Positions 29,019 through 37,626 of a stretch of 64,000 bases of DNA are shown in pieces (the stretch's first letter is position 1; every line of letters starts with the position of its first letter). Source of the DNA: Vibrio splendidus (GTDB taxonomy: Bacteria > Pseudomonadota > Gammaproteobacteria > Enterobacterales > Vibrionaceae); NCBI RefSeq assembly GCF_002873455.1, contig NZ_MCUN01000054.1:186001-250000 (forward strand), in the 5' to 3' direction. The notes beneath the pieces are model-generated. The model saw only the letters and a list, made by a program, of their open reading frames with translations. It was not told the DNA's origin and made no database searches. The position numbers and the translations under genes were made by a program.

Positions 29019-29675
29019 ATGTTTACAGGAATTGTAGAAACCGTAGGTACATTGAGTGCAATTACTCCCCGCGGAGAAGACATCACGGTAACGGTGAATG
29101 TTGGCAAGCTTGATATGGCCGATGTTCAACTGGGCGACAGTATCGCAACTAACGGTGTGTGTTTGACGGTGGTTGAGTTCAACGACCACAGCTACAGTGC
29201 AGACCTTTCGCTTGAAACCCTGAAAAAAACGGGTTTTGTGGATTACCAAGCAGGTGACAAAGTGAATTTAGAAAAAGCGATGCTGCCGACCACACGTTTC
29301 GGTGGTCATATCGTATCGGGTCACGTTGATGGCGTGGGTGAGATTGTTGAGCGTAATCAAGTCGGTCGTGCGATTGAGTTCTGGGTTGAAATGCCAGCAG
29401 AGATCTCAAAGTACGTGGCTCAAAAAGGTTCAGTCACCGTTGACGGTATTAGCCTGACTGTGAATGATTTACGAAAGAATGCCTTTAAGCTGACTATTGT
29501 TCCTCACACCTCTTCAGAAACCACCATTGATCAATTCAATGTTGGTCGTAAAGTGAATCTAGAAGTGGATGTATTAGCACGCTACATGGAGCGTCTACTA
29601 CAAGGTCAGCAACAAGAGTCTGAACCTGAATCTCGATTGACGATGGAATTCTTACAGCAGAATGGTTTTGCCTAA
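29019..29675 (+). CDS. ribE: Riboflavin synthase subunit alpha
   Basis: 218 aa (also called RibC in E. coli). It dismutates two 6,7-dimethyl-8-ribityllumazine to riboflavin. The two internal lumazine-binding repeats are visible: MFTGIVETVGTL at residue 1 and GHVDGVGEIVER near residue 102, and the active-site NGVCLTVV and DGISLTVN motifs occur once in each. The frame begins at a TTG two codons earlier, but MFTGIVE is the invariant family start. Third gene of the rib cluster. Confidence 0.96.
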   Translation: MFTGIVETVGTLSAITPRGEDITVTVNVGKLDMADVQLGDSIATNGVCLTVVEFNDHSYSADLSLETLKKTGFVDYQAGDKVNLEKAMLPTTRFGGHIVSGHVDGVGEIVERNQVGRAIEFWVEMPAEISKYVAQKGSVTVDGISLTVNDLRKNAFKLTIVPHTSSETTIDQFNVGRKVNLEVDVLARYMERLLQGQQQESEPESRLTMEFLQQNGFA

Positions 29676-29782
29676 TAGCTTTTACTCAGTCTCCAAAGAG
29701 CACTTTGTAAAAGTTAAGCAATATCATCAGGTTTAATAGTGTCGGTTCTAGGAAGCAGAACCATTTCAAAGGATATAGAACA

Positions 29783-30892
29783 ATGCCAATTAGTACTCCT
29801 CAAGAAATTATTGAAGACATTCGCCTAGGAAAAATGGTTATCCTGATGGATGATGAAGATCGCGAAAATGAAGGCGATCTGATCATGGCAGCAGAACATG
29901 TGACGCCAGAAGCGATTAACTTCATGGCGATGTATGGCCGAGGCTTAATCTGCCTAACGTTGACCAAAGAGCGTTCAAATCGCATGGGTCTAGCGCCTAT
30001 GGTTCAAGACAACAATGCTCAATACACGACGAACTTTACGGTTTCAATTGAAGCTGCAGAAGGCGTAACAACGGGTATTTCTGCATCAGATCGCGCTGTT
30101 ACGGTTCAAGCGGCAGTAGCAAAAGATGCGAAAGCGGCTGACTTAGTTCAACCGGGTCATATCTTCCCTCTGACGGCTCAGGAAGGCGGCGTGTTAACTC
30201 GCGCGGGTCACACTGAGGCGGGCTGTGATTTAGCACGCCTAGCGGGTTGTGAACCAGCTTCGGTTATCGTTGAAATCCTAAACGATGATGGCACCATGGC
30301 TCGTCGTCCTGATCTTGAAGTCTTCGCTGAAAAACACGATATCAAACTAGGCACCATTGCTGACTTGATTGAATACCGCAACAACACAGAAACAACGATT
30401 GAACGCGTAGCACAATGCCATTTGCCAACTGAATTTGGTGATTTCGAACTGGTGACTTACCGCGATACGATCGATAACCAAATCCACTACGCAATGCAAA
30501 AAGGCAGCTTAACCGAAGGCGCTCCTTTAGTGCGTGTTCATCTGCATGACACGTTCACTGACCTGCTTCATTCAGACCGTGGTACAGAGCGTAGCTGGTC
30601 GCTAGATAAAGCGATGAAGCGTATTGGCGAAGAAGGCGGTGTATTGGTTATTCTTGGCAACGAAGAGTCGTCTGATTCTTTGATTCACAAAGTGAAGACG
30701 TTCGAAGCGCAAGATAAGAACGAGCAGCCAACAATGGCTAAGAAGCAGGGTACTTCGCGTCGTGTTGGTGTGGGTTCTCAGATTCTACAAGACCTAGGCG
30801 TTCATGATATGCGTTTGTTGTCTTCAAGCACTAAGCGTTACCACGCATTGGGTGGTTTTGGCCTTAATGTTGTTGAATACGTTTGCGAATAA
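29783..30892 (+). CDS. ribB: DHBP synthase with degenerate GTP cyclohydrolase II domain
   Basis: 369 aa. Residues 1-200 are a complete 3,4-dihydroxy-2-butanone 4-phosphate synthase (DDEDRENEGDLIMAAE, and TRAGHTEAGCDLARLAG). Residues about 205-365 have the GTP cyclohydrolase II fold, but the zinc motif is lost: in place of the usual Cys-x10-Cys-x-Cys the sequence reads VRVHLHDTFTDLLHSDRG. The second activity is therefore probably absent, as described for RibBX-type proteins, and a separate RibA must exist elsewhere. It supplies the four-carbon unit that RibH uses. Confidence 0.92.
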   Translation: MPISTPQEIIEDIRLGKMVILMDDEDRENEGDLIMAAEHVTPEAINFMAMYGRGLICLTLTKERSNRMGLAPMVQDNNAQYTTNFTVSIEAAEGVTTGISASDRAVTVQAAVAKDAKAADLVQPGHIFPLTAQEGGVLTRAGHTEAGCDLARLAGCEPASVIVEILNDDGTMARRPDLEVFAEKHDIKLGTIADLIEYRNNTETTIERVAQCHLPTEFGDFELVTYRDTIDNQIHYAMQKGSLTEGAPLVRVHLHDTFTDLLHSDRGTERSWSLDKAMKRIGEEGGVLVILGNEESSDSLIHKVKTFEAQDKNEQPTMAKKQGTSRRVGVGSQILQDLGVHDMRLLSSSTKRYHALGGFGLNVVEYVCE

Positions 30893-30975
30893 ACTTTTTG
30901 TTAGCTGCAAAAATGTAGGTGAGTAGTCATTCTCCGAATAGTTTGTAGCAACATAAATCAATGATGACTCCGATT

Positions 30976-31060
30976 GCTCTTTTGGTAACGAATCAGACCA
31001 AAAGAGCCAAGTAGCTAAGCCCGATTCAAAACGTGTGAAATACACAAGCTTGGCTACTTG
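30976..31060. other. Two strong adjacent hairpins in the ribB-ribH spacer
   Basis: The first hairpin pairs GCTCTTTTGGT (30976-30986) perfectly with 30997-31007 over a 10-nt loop. The second follows immediately and pairs 31008-31020 with 31048-31060 (one G-T mismatch), with GTGT/ACAC inside its loop. The 263-bp spacer has no ORF. It lacks the FMN riboswitch core (GGGC...ACCGGCGG), so it is not that element. It may be an RNA processing or attenuation structure within the rib operon. Confidence 0.65.
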
Positions 31061-31206
31061 TTGCTCCGATATGTTCGAGAGCAGCGCTGCGTTATCATCT
31101 TTACATCTCCGGTATCCGTTCTTCTAAATTAGCATTAGATATTGCTCACAGTTTTGTGCTAGAATCCGGCGATTCTCACTTGATGAAAATAGTTAAAGGA
31201 AGGCTT

Positions 31207-31677
31207 ATGAAAGTGATCGAGGGTGGCTTCCCAGCGCCAAATGCAAAAATTGCTATCGTTATTGCTCGTTTCAACAGTTTTATTAACGAAAGTTTACTTT
31301 CTGGTGCAATCGATACTTTAAAGCGTCATGGACAAGTAAGCGAAGACAACATCACTGTTGTTCGATGCCCTGGTGCAGTAGAACTTCCACTTGTAGCGCA
31401 ACGCGTTGCAAAAACAGGTAAGTTCGATGCGATTGTATCTCTTGGTACAGTAATCCGTGGCGGTACACCTCACTTTGACTATGTTTGTAGTGAATGTAAT
31501 AAAGGTTTGGCTCAAGTGTCTCTGGAATTTTCTCTTCCAGTAGCGTTTGGTGTTCTTACTGTTGATACGATCGATCAAGCTATTGAACGCGCAGGAACCA
31601 AGGCTGGTAATAAAGGTGCAGAAGCCGCACTTAGCGCACTTGAGATGATCAACGTTCTTTCTGAAATCGATTCCTAA
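31207..31677 (+). CDS. ribH: 6,7-dimethyl-8-ribityllumazine synthase RibH
   Basis: 156 aa, identical in length to E. coli. It condenses the pyrimidine and DHBP precursors, and assembles as a capsid-like oligomer. ARFNSFINESLLSGA (about residues 20-34), RCPGAVELPLVAQ and GTVIRGGTPHFDYVCSE (about 78-94) are the substrate-binding blocks. The frame is open to 31156, but MKVIEGG at 31207 has AAGGAAGG upstream and matches Vibrio proteins. Its stop overlaps the nusB start. Confidence 0.96.
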   Translation: MKVIEGGFPAPNAKIAIVIARFNSFINESLLSGAIDTLKRHGQVSEDNITVVRCPGAVELPLVAQRVAKTGKFDAIVSLGTVIRGGTPHFDYVCSECNKGLAQVSLEFSLPVAFGVLTVDTIDQAIERAGTKAGNKGAEAALSALEMINVLSEIDS

Positions 31678-32144
31678 TGGGGGCCAGTGTGAAACCAGCC
31701 GCACGTCGTAACGCACGTCAATTTGCTCTACAAGCAATTTATTCTTGGCAAATTACTAAAGAAAATATTGCTACCGTTGAAGAACAGTTCTTATCTGGTG
31801 GTAAGTATGATGAAGAAGAGCATCATGCCGCAGAACCTGCTCTTGCTATGCCAGAAACAGACGTTGCATACTTCCGCGACTTACTAACTGGTGTTGCTCT
31901 TAGCCACATGGAACTTGATAGCAAGCTTCGTCCATTCGTATCTCGCCCTATGCAAGATCTGGATTTGATGGAACTAGCGCTTCTACGTTTAGCTATGTAC
32001 GAGATGACTCGTCGCGAAGATGTACCATACAAAGTGGTTATCAACGAAGCTATCGAGCTTGCGAAAGTATTCGCAGCAGAAGACAGCCATAAGTTTGTTA
32101 ACGGTGTGCTTGATAAAGCAGCGCCGCACGTTCGTAAGAAATAA
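31677..32144 (+). CDS. nusB: Transcription antitermination factor NusB
   Basis: 155 aa. NusB binds boxA RNA with NusE (S10) in rRNA antitermination. ARRNARQFALQAIYSWQ (about residues 9-25), RPMQDLDLMELALLRLAMYEM (split) and VVINEAIELAKVFAAEDSHKF are the family blocks. The ATG overlaps the ribH stop by one base (TAATG), so the genes are translationally coupled. A terminator follows, ending the rib-nusB part of the cluster. Confidence 0.96.
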   Translation: MGASVKPAARRNARQFALQAIYSWQITKENIATVEEQFLSGGKYDEEEHHAAEPALAMPETDVAYFRDLLTGVALSHMELDSKLRPFVSRPMQDLDLMELALLRLAMYEMTRREDVPYKVVINEAIELAKVFAAEDSHKFVNGVLDKAAPHVRKK

Positions 32145-32164
32145 GACGTTCGTATATTGAATCT

Positions 32165-32193
32165 AAAGGTCAGCTTTTATGCTGGCCTTTTTT
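32165..32193 (+). terminator. Terminator after nusB
   Basis: AAAGGTCAGC (32165-32174) pairs with GCTGGCCTTT (32181-32190) with one G-T, loop TTTTAT, followed by T. Confidence 0.85.
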
Positions 32194-32259
32194 GTAACTA
32201 AATTTCTGTAATATCAATAATTACGGCGATTTGTATGAAGACTAAAGATAGGGCATGTG

Positions 32260-33234
32260 ATGTCTGGCGAGTTTAACCTGATTGAAAAATATTTTGTAAA
32301 TCGACAACCACAACGTAAAGACGTACTTTTAGCCGCTGGCGATGACTGTGCTTTGGTCAAAGCGCCGGGCAATGTTGAGATAGCGATTAGCACGGATACC
32401 TTAGTCGCGGGCACGCACTTTTTAGCAGAGGCAAACCCAGCTTGGGTGGCACACAAAGCATTGGCTTCCAACATCAGTGATCTTGCTGCTATGGGCGCGA
32501 CACCTGCCTGGGTTTCGTTTGCGTTAACCATGCCTGAAGTCGATGAAGAATGGCTTGCTCCCTTCTGTGACTCCTTCTTCAAGCTCGCTGACTACTTTGG
32601 TATTCAGTTGATTGGCGGTGACACAACCAAGGGGCCACTAAGTCTGACATTGACTGTACAAGGCTTTGTACCAGAAGGTCGAGCACTGCGTAGAGATGGC
32701 GCTAAAGTGGGCGACTGGATTTACGTCACGGGTAACCTAGGTGATAGCAAAGCCGGCCTAGAGGTGATATTAGACCCTGAACAGAACAAAGTTAAACCTT
32801 ATGCTCTTGAGCTTGAAGAAAGGCACTATATGAGCGTTCCTCGAGTATTGGCTGGTCAAGCGCTCGTGAACCTTGCTTCGTCTGCTATTGATATCTCTGA
32901 CGGTGTTATTGCTGATTTAAAACATATCCTTAAGCGTTCTCAGGTTGGTGCGAGCATTGATGTGAGTACGCTGCCAATTTCTCCAGAACTACGTCAGTTT
33001 GCATCCGATATTGCTTCGGCTCAACAGTATGCGTTGACCAGTGGTGAAGAGTACGAACTGTGCTTTACTGTGCCGGAAGAGAATAAAGGCTCATTGGAAA
33101 GTGCTTTGTCACACACTGGAACAAAAGTCACCTGCATTGGCCAGATAAGACCTGTAGAATATTTTGAATTACACAATAATGGTGAACCACTGAGTTGGAA
33201 CTTAACTGGTTACGATCACTTTAAGGTTAATTGA
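32260..33234 (+). CDS. thiL: Thiamine-monophosphate kinase ThiL
   Basis: 324 aa (E. coli 325), phosphorylates thiamine phosphate to the active diphosphate, PurM-like fold. Conserved blocks: GDDCALVKAPG, ISTDTLVAGTHF (about residues 44-55), SNISDLAAMGATPAW (about 72-86), GGDTTKGPLSLT, and AIDISDGVIADL. I use the ATG at 32260 (MSGEFNLIEKYF), as in related vibrios, rather than the GTG just before it. The stop overlaps the pgpA start. Confidence 0.95.
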   Translation: MSGEFNLIEKYFVNRQPQRKDVLLAAGDDCALVKAPGNVEIAISTDTLVAGTHFLAEANPAWVAHKALASNISDLAAMGATPAWVSFALTMPEVDEEWLAPFCDSFFKLADYFGIQLIGGDTTKGPLSLTLTVQGFVPEGRALRRDGAKVGDWIYVTGNLGDSKAGLEVILDPEQNKVKPYALELEERHYMSVPRVLAGQALVNLASSAIDISDGVIADLKHILKRSQVGASIDVSTLPISPELRQFASDIASAQQYALTSGEEYELCFTVPEENKGSLESALSHTGTKVTCIGQIRPVEYFELHNNGEPLSWNLTGYDHFKVN

Positions 33235-33740
33235 TGACAAACCCACTTTCTGCAATCTCTCTTAAAAATCCTTGGCACTTATTGGCAACGGGTTTTGGTA
33301 GTGGCTTATCGCCGATTATTCCCGGCACCATGGGCACGCTTGCGTCGATCCCATTTTATCTATTGCTGGTTCAGTTACCTTTCCCTATTTATGTCATTCT
33401 TGTGGTTGTGAGCTGCATTATTGGTATCAAAATATGCCAAGTGACGTCTGATGACATGGGCGTGCACGATCATGGCTCTATTGTATGGGATGAGTTTGCA
33501 GGCTTTTGGATCACAATGGGCCTAGTGCCGCTGTTGGGTATTCCTGTTAATGATTGGAAGTGGCTATTCGCTGGCTTTGCTCTGTTTCGTTTTTTCGATA
33601 TGGTAAAGCCTTGGCCAATTGGTTGGTTAGACAAGCGAGTTCACGGCGGCTTAGGTATCATGATTGATGATATCGTGGCGGGTATTATGGCGGCGATTTC
33701 GCTGTATGCAGTGGCTCATTTTTCAGGTTGGCTCGCTTAA
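33234..33740 (+). CDS. pgpA: Phosphatidylglycerophosphatase A PgpA
   Basis: 168 aa inner-membrane enzyme that dephosphorylates phosphatidylglycerophosphate in phospholipid synthesis. The N-terminal GFGSGLSPIIPGTMGTL, HDHGSIVWDEFAGFW (about residues 78-92) and HGGLGIMIDDIVAGIMAA are the PgpA signature, with about three to four hydrophobic segments. ATG at 33234 shares one base with the thiL stop (TGATG). Confidence 0.95.
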   Translation: MTNPLSAISLKNPWHLLATGFGSGLSPIIPGTMGTLASIPFYLLLVQLPFPIYVILVVVSCIIGIKICQVTSDDMGVHDHGSIVWDEFAGFWITMGLVPLLGIPVNDWKWLFAGFALFRFFDMVKPWPIGWLDKRVHGGLGIMIDDIVAGIMAAISLYAVAHFSGWLA

Positions 33741-33790
33741 GAATCAATATCTAAAGAACGAACAATAATACATTAAAACAAGGAATTACA

Positions 33791-34150
33791 ATGTCTAAGA
33801 AGGTTTACTGTGTTGCTCAATTTCAGCCTAAAGAAGGCAAATTGAACGAGTTGTTTGAAGTTCTGAAATCACTAGAGCCAAACACAATGCGTGAAGACGG
33901 TTGTATCCAATATACAGTGACTCGTCACATTCAGAGCCCATTTGCAGAGGGTGAGAGTTTCCCTATTGCATTCAATGAGATCTGGGCGGACAACGAAGCA
34001 TTCGAAGCACACTGTCAACGTCGTGAGATTCAACAGTTCTTCCAAGAGCAGTGTGTTGAAGAGACAGGCTTGGTTGAGAACTTCAACGTTGCTATCTACT
34101 CTGACGAACCAGAGAACTATGACGCACCTGTGCTTAAGCCTTGTTGCTAA
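33791..34150 (+). CDS. ABM-fold monooxygenase-like protein
   Basis: 119 aa. The body is an antibiotic biosynthesis monooxygenase (dimeric alpha-beta barrel) domain: VYCVAQFQPKEGKLNEL, EDGCIQYTVTRH, FNEIWADNEAFEAHCQ. Related proteins such as YgiN are quinol or electrophile-linked monooxygenases, but functions vary. A CC pair ends the protein, which is unusual for the family. AAGGAATT is the ribosome binding site. The gene is followed by a bidirectional terminator shared with dxs. Confidence 0.82.
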   Translation: MSKKVYCVAQFQPKEGKLNELFEVLKSLEPNTMREDGCIQYTVTRHIQSPFAEGESFPIAFNEIWADNEAFEAHCQRREIQQFFQEQCVEETGLVENFNVAIYSDEPENYDAPVLKPCC

Positions 34151-34212
34151 GCAGGCTTAATTGCTAATAACTAACAGCTAAACAACGGATAGTTTATCAG
34201 TTAGCAGATACT

Positions 34213-34243
34213 AAAAAGGTTGACCCTAGGGCCAACCTTTTTT
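34213..34243. terminator. Bidirectional terminator between the ABM-like gene and dxs
   Basis: AAAAAGGTTG + CCC pairs with GGG + CAACCTTTTT (34213-34226 with 34229-34242), with one A/C mismatch and a TA loop. T-runs flank both strands. Confidence 0.85.
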
Positions 34244-34275
34244 GTTTTGTCGCTTATGCTGTTTGCTTGTGAAAG

Positions 34276-36159
34276 CTATTTGGCAAGGTAGTCGGAGATA
34301 GACTTCTCAATACCTTTCGCATCTAAGCTAAGCTCTTCATGCAGCTCACCTTGAGTACCTTGAGCAATAAACTTGTCTGGTAGGCCAAGGTTTAAAACAG
34401 GCATCAGTAGTTTTTCTTGCATCAAGAACTCAATCACACCCGCGCCCGCACCACCTGCAATTGCATTCTCTTCGATAGTCACCAGTACATCGTGGTCAGC
34501 AGCAAGTTGTTTGATCAGATCTTCATCGAGTGGTTTCACAAAGCGCATATCTGCCACTGTAGCATCGATAGCATCAGCCGTTTGAAGTGCACTCTCAAGG
34601 AAAGTACCGAAGCTTAGGATAGCGACCTTCGAGCCATCTTTTGCTTTTTCGCTTTCGCGAACGATACGACCTTTACCAATCTCAAGAGCGGTAAACTCAC
34701 TTTGAATCTCAGTACCCATGCCATTACCACGAGGGTAACGAACGGCACTTGGCCCTGTGTGCTGGTGGCCAGTGTATAGCATTTGGCGACATTCGTTTTC
34801 GTCGCTTGGCGCCATGATCACCATGTTTGGAATACAGCGCATAAAGCTTAAGTCGAACGCACCTTGGTGTGTTTGACCATCGGCACCGACAAGACCAGCA
34901 CGGTCAATAGCGAACATAACCGGTAGATCCATGATTGCCACATCGTGGATCAGTTGATCGTAGCCACGTTGTAGGAAAGTCGAGTAGATAGCCACAATTG
35001 GCTTATCACCGGCAATCGCCATACCAGTTGCTAGCGTCACAGCGTGTTGCTCAGCAATTGCTACATCAAAGTACTGTTCTGGGTACTCTTTCGAGAAACG
35101 CACCATACCAGAACCTTCACGCATTGCTGGCGTTATCGCCATTAGCTTAGGATCTTGAGCGGCCATATCACACAGGAAGTCGCCAAAAATCTTAGAGAAA
35201 GTTGGTTTAGAGCTGGTGCTCTTAGGCAGACTTGAATGTGCAGGATCGAATTTAGGTACGCCATGGTAGCCAATTGGATCTTTCTCAGCTGGCTCGTAGC
35301 CTTTGCCTTTCTTCGTCATGATATGCAGGAATTGAGGGCCTTTAAGATCTCTCATGTTCTTCAGCGTTTTAATCAGCTCATTGACATCGTGACCATCAAT
35401 TGGACCAATGTAGTTAAAGCCTAACTCTTCAAACATGGTGCCAGGGACAACCATGCCTTTTAAATGTTCTTCTGTACGACGAACGAGCTCTTTAATTGGC
35501 GGAACGCCTGATAGCACTTTCTTGCCACCCTCACGAATTGACGTGTAAAGACTGCCAGAAAGAACTTGAGCGAGGTGGTTGTTTAGAGCACCGACGTTTT
35601 CAGAGATCGACATTTCGTTATCGTTAAGGATAACCAGCATGTCATTGTGAATATCGCCCGCGTGGTTCATGGCTTCGAATGCCATACCTGCGGTAATCGC
35701 GCCATCACCAATCACACTCACTACTTTACGATTCTTGCCTTCTTTCTTTGCACTGATCGCCATGCCAAGTCCGGCGCTGATCGATGTTGAAGAGTGACCA
35801 ACAGATAAGGTGTCGTATTCGCTCTCTTGACGCCATGGGAATGGGTGCAGTCCATCTTTTTGACGGATAGTCGACAGGCGGTCACGACGACCCGTAAGAA
35901 TCTTGTGTGGGTAGGCTTGGTGGCCAACATCCCAAACCAATTGGTCAAAAGGCGTGTTGTACACATAGTGCAAAGCAACGGTTAGCTCTACCGTACCTAA
36001 GCCTGACGCTAAGTGACCACTTGACTGGCTCACCGAGTTAAGAAGATAGGTACGTAATTCATCACAAAGCTGTGTAAGCGTCTCTTTTGGAAGTAGACGC
36101 AAATCCTCTGGCTTATCAGCCAAAGCAAGAGTTGGGTACTTTGATATATCAAGAGTCAT
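34276..36159 (-). CDS. dxs: 1-deoxy-D-xylulose-5-phosphate synthase Dxs
   Basis: 627 aa (E. coli 620). It makes DXP from pyruvate and glyceraldehyde-3-phosphate with thiamine diphosphate, the first step of the MEP isoprenoid route. The TPP motif is GDGAITAGMAFEAMNHAG (about residues 152-169), and the transketolase central region has DRAGLVGADGQTHQGAFD (about 429-446), with GHQAYPHKILTGRR near residue 80. It is the last gene of xseB-ispA-dxs; ispA uses the product of the same pathway. Confidence 0.97.
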   Translation of the reverse strand: MTLDISKYPTLALADKPEDLRLLPKETLTQLCDELRTYLLNSVSQSSGHLASGLGTVELTVALHYVYNTPFDQLVWDVGHQAYPHKILTGRRDRLSTIRQKDGLHPFPWRQESEYDTLSVGHSSTSISAGLGMAISAKKEGKNRKVVSVIGDGAITAGMAFEAMNHAGDIHNDMLVILNDNEMSISENVGALNNHLAQVLSGSLYTSIREGGKKVLSGVPPIKELVRRTEEHLKGMVVPGTMFEELGFNYIGPIDGHDVNELIKTLKNMRDLKGPQFLHIMTKKGKGYEPAEKDPIGYHGVPKFDPAHSSLPKSTSSKPTFSKIFGDFLCDMAAQDPKLMAITPAMREGSGMVRFSKEYPEQYFDVAIAEQHAVTLATGMAIAGDKPIVAIYSTFLQRGYDQLIHDVAIMDLPVMFAIDRAGLVGADGQTHQGAFDLSFMRCIPNMVIMAPSDENECRQMLYTGHQHTGPSAVRYPRGNGMGTEIQSEFTALEIGKGRIVRESEKAKDGSKVAILSFGTFLESALQTADAIDATVADMRFVKPLDEDLIKQLAADHDVLVTIEENAIAGGAGAGVIEFLMQEKLLMPVLNLGLPDKFIAQGTQGELHEELSLDAKGIEKSISDYLAK

Positions 36160-36180
36160 AGGTAATGCGCGCTTATTGTC

Positions 36181-37077
36181 TTAGTTCTTGCGCTCGATGA
36201 CGTATCGGGCGAACTCTTCGAGTGACTGGGTATTGTATGGGATTGCAGCCAAAGCTTGAAGCGCTTCCTGTAGCAGAGTTTGCGCTTTTTCTTGAGCGCC
36301 CTCTAAACCTAACAAAGAAGGGTAGGTGCTTTTGTTCAATTCTTGGTCAGAACCCTGTGGTTTACCCAAAGTTTCAGTATCGCTGGTGATATCTAAAATA
36401 TCATCTTGGACCTGGAATGCTAATCCAATGGCATCGGCGTACTTGTCTAATTGAGGCATCACTTCAAACGCTTTTTCGCCAGCAGCAAGTGCACCTAAAC
36501 GAATCGCACATTTCATTAGAGCGCCCGTTTTATTGCGGTGAACCTCTTCTAACTCTTCTAGCGTGACAGAGCGGTTTTCAGCTTCAATATCAAGTGCTTG
36601 TCCGATACACATACCTTGCGCACCAGAGGCTTCAGCTAGGCGTTGAATCATTCGAACGCGATTGCTTTCACCGTCAGCACTTAATGTGCCTTCCGCAAGT
36701 ATAGTAAACGCGAGAGTTTGTAGGGCATCGCCAGTTAAAATGGCCGTTGCTTCATCGTATTTGATGTGACAAGTCTGATGGCCACGACGCAGTTCATCGT
36801 CATCCATTGCTGGAAGGTCGTCGTGGATCAGAGAATAGGCATGAATACATTCGATTGCAGAAGCTGGAGTGTCGAGTTCTTCGGCGGTACAGCCGAGCAT
36901 TTCCCCTGTAATGTAGACAAGAAATGGACGTGCGCGTTTGCCGCCTAAAAGTAACCCATAACGCATTGCGTTGATAAGGTTCTGATTTTGGTGTGGCAGG
37001 CGATCAAGCCAAAGGTTCAGTTGCTCGTTATTACGTGCTTGATAAGACAATAAAGTCTCGATCATAGGGGATCTCAT
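36181..37077 (-). CDS. ispA: Farnesyl diphosphate synthase IspA
   Basis: 298 aa, E-isoprenyl diphosphate synthase (E. coli 299). The first aspartate-rich motif is SLIHDDLPAMDDDELRRG (about residues 85-102), the second is QVQDDILD (about 225-232), and GKRARPFLVY precedes. MRSPMIETLL: I keep the first ATG, though the second (complement of 37063-37065) is equally possible, since neither has a good Shine-Dalgarno. Starts 8 bp after the xseB stop, so reading depends on coupling. Confidence 0.95.
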   Translation of the reverse strand: MRSPMIETLLSYQARNNEQLNLWLDRLPHQNQNLINAMRYGLLLGGKRARPFLVYITGEMLGCTAEELDTPASAIECIHAYSLIHDDLPAMDDDELRRGHQTCHIKYDEATAILTGDALQTLAFTILAEGTLSADGESNRVRMIQRLAEASGAQGMCIGQALDIEAENRSVTLEELEEVHRNKTGALMKCAIRLGALAAGEKAFEVMPQLDKYADAIGLAFQVQDDILDITSDTETLGKPQGSDQELNKSTYPSLLGLEGAQEKAQTLLQEALQALAAIPYNTQSLEEFARYVIERKN

Positions 37078-37085
37078 ACAATTCG

Positions 37086-37328
37086 TTATTCTGGTTGTGG
37101 GTTAAAGTCACTAAGTTCTGCATTTTCATCATTTTGCAGTAGGATGCTAACACGCTGTTCAGCATCGTTTAGTTTACTTTGACCAGCCCGAGCGAGGGAG
37201 ATGCCTCGTTCGAACTTTTTCAGCGCATCATCTAAAGCTAGATCACCATTTTCTAGTTGATCAACCAAGCCATCAAGCTCTTCGATAGCCGCTTCAAAGC
37301 TCATATTTTCAGGTTTCTTAGTAGCCAT
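37086..37328 (-). CDS. xseB: Exodeoxyribonuclease VII small subunit XseB
   Basis: 80 aa, full length. It forms the helical part of exonuclease VII with XseA (not in this window). NMSFEAAIEELDGLVDQLENGD and LDDALKKFERGISLAR are the family helices. No clear Shine-Dalgarno is seen. First gene of xseB-ispA-dxs, divergent from pomA. Confidence 0.95.
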   Translation of the reverse strand: MATKKPENMSFEAAIEELDGLVDQLENGDLALDDALKKFERGISLARAGQSKLNDAEQRVSILLQNDENAELSDFNPQPE

Positions 37329-37551
37329 AATAAATCTGCGTTTGGAAATATGAACGAACGTTACCCTAGGCCGCTGAGATGGTCAAATGTAACCAAGAAA
37401 TTTTGCTAGAAAGTTCGTTTTTAAGGGGCTTGAACTCACTTTGGTTGAATAACCTTAGCTTTATCGAGTTTATGCGCTACGGATAAGAGCAAAGTAAGCC
37501 AATAATTGTGATTCAAAAACGAAAAGTGTGATATTTAGGCCAAGAATTTAC

Positions 37552-37578
37552 TAAAAGATCTTATAGTCTTGCCGATAA
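37552..37578 (+). promoter_or_regulatory. Sigma-28 (FliA) promoter of pomAB
   Basis: TAAA at 37552-37555, exactly 15 bp, then GCCGATAA at 37571-37578. This is a perfect match to the flagellar sigma-28 consensus TAAA-N15-GCCGATAA. It lies 49 bp before the pomA start codon. Confidence 0.92.
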
Positions 37579-37626
37579 AAAGATTATCGTCGACATAGAG
37601 CTACAAAAAAGCATGAGGAGTGCTCA

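Noticed and set aside
30893..31206. FMN riboswitch upstream of ribH
   Set aside because: None of the conserved FMN riboswitch core sequences are present; only the two hairpins are.
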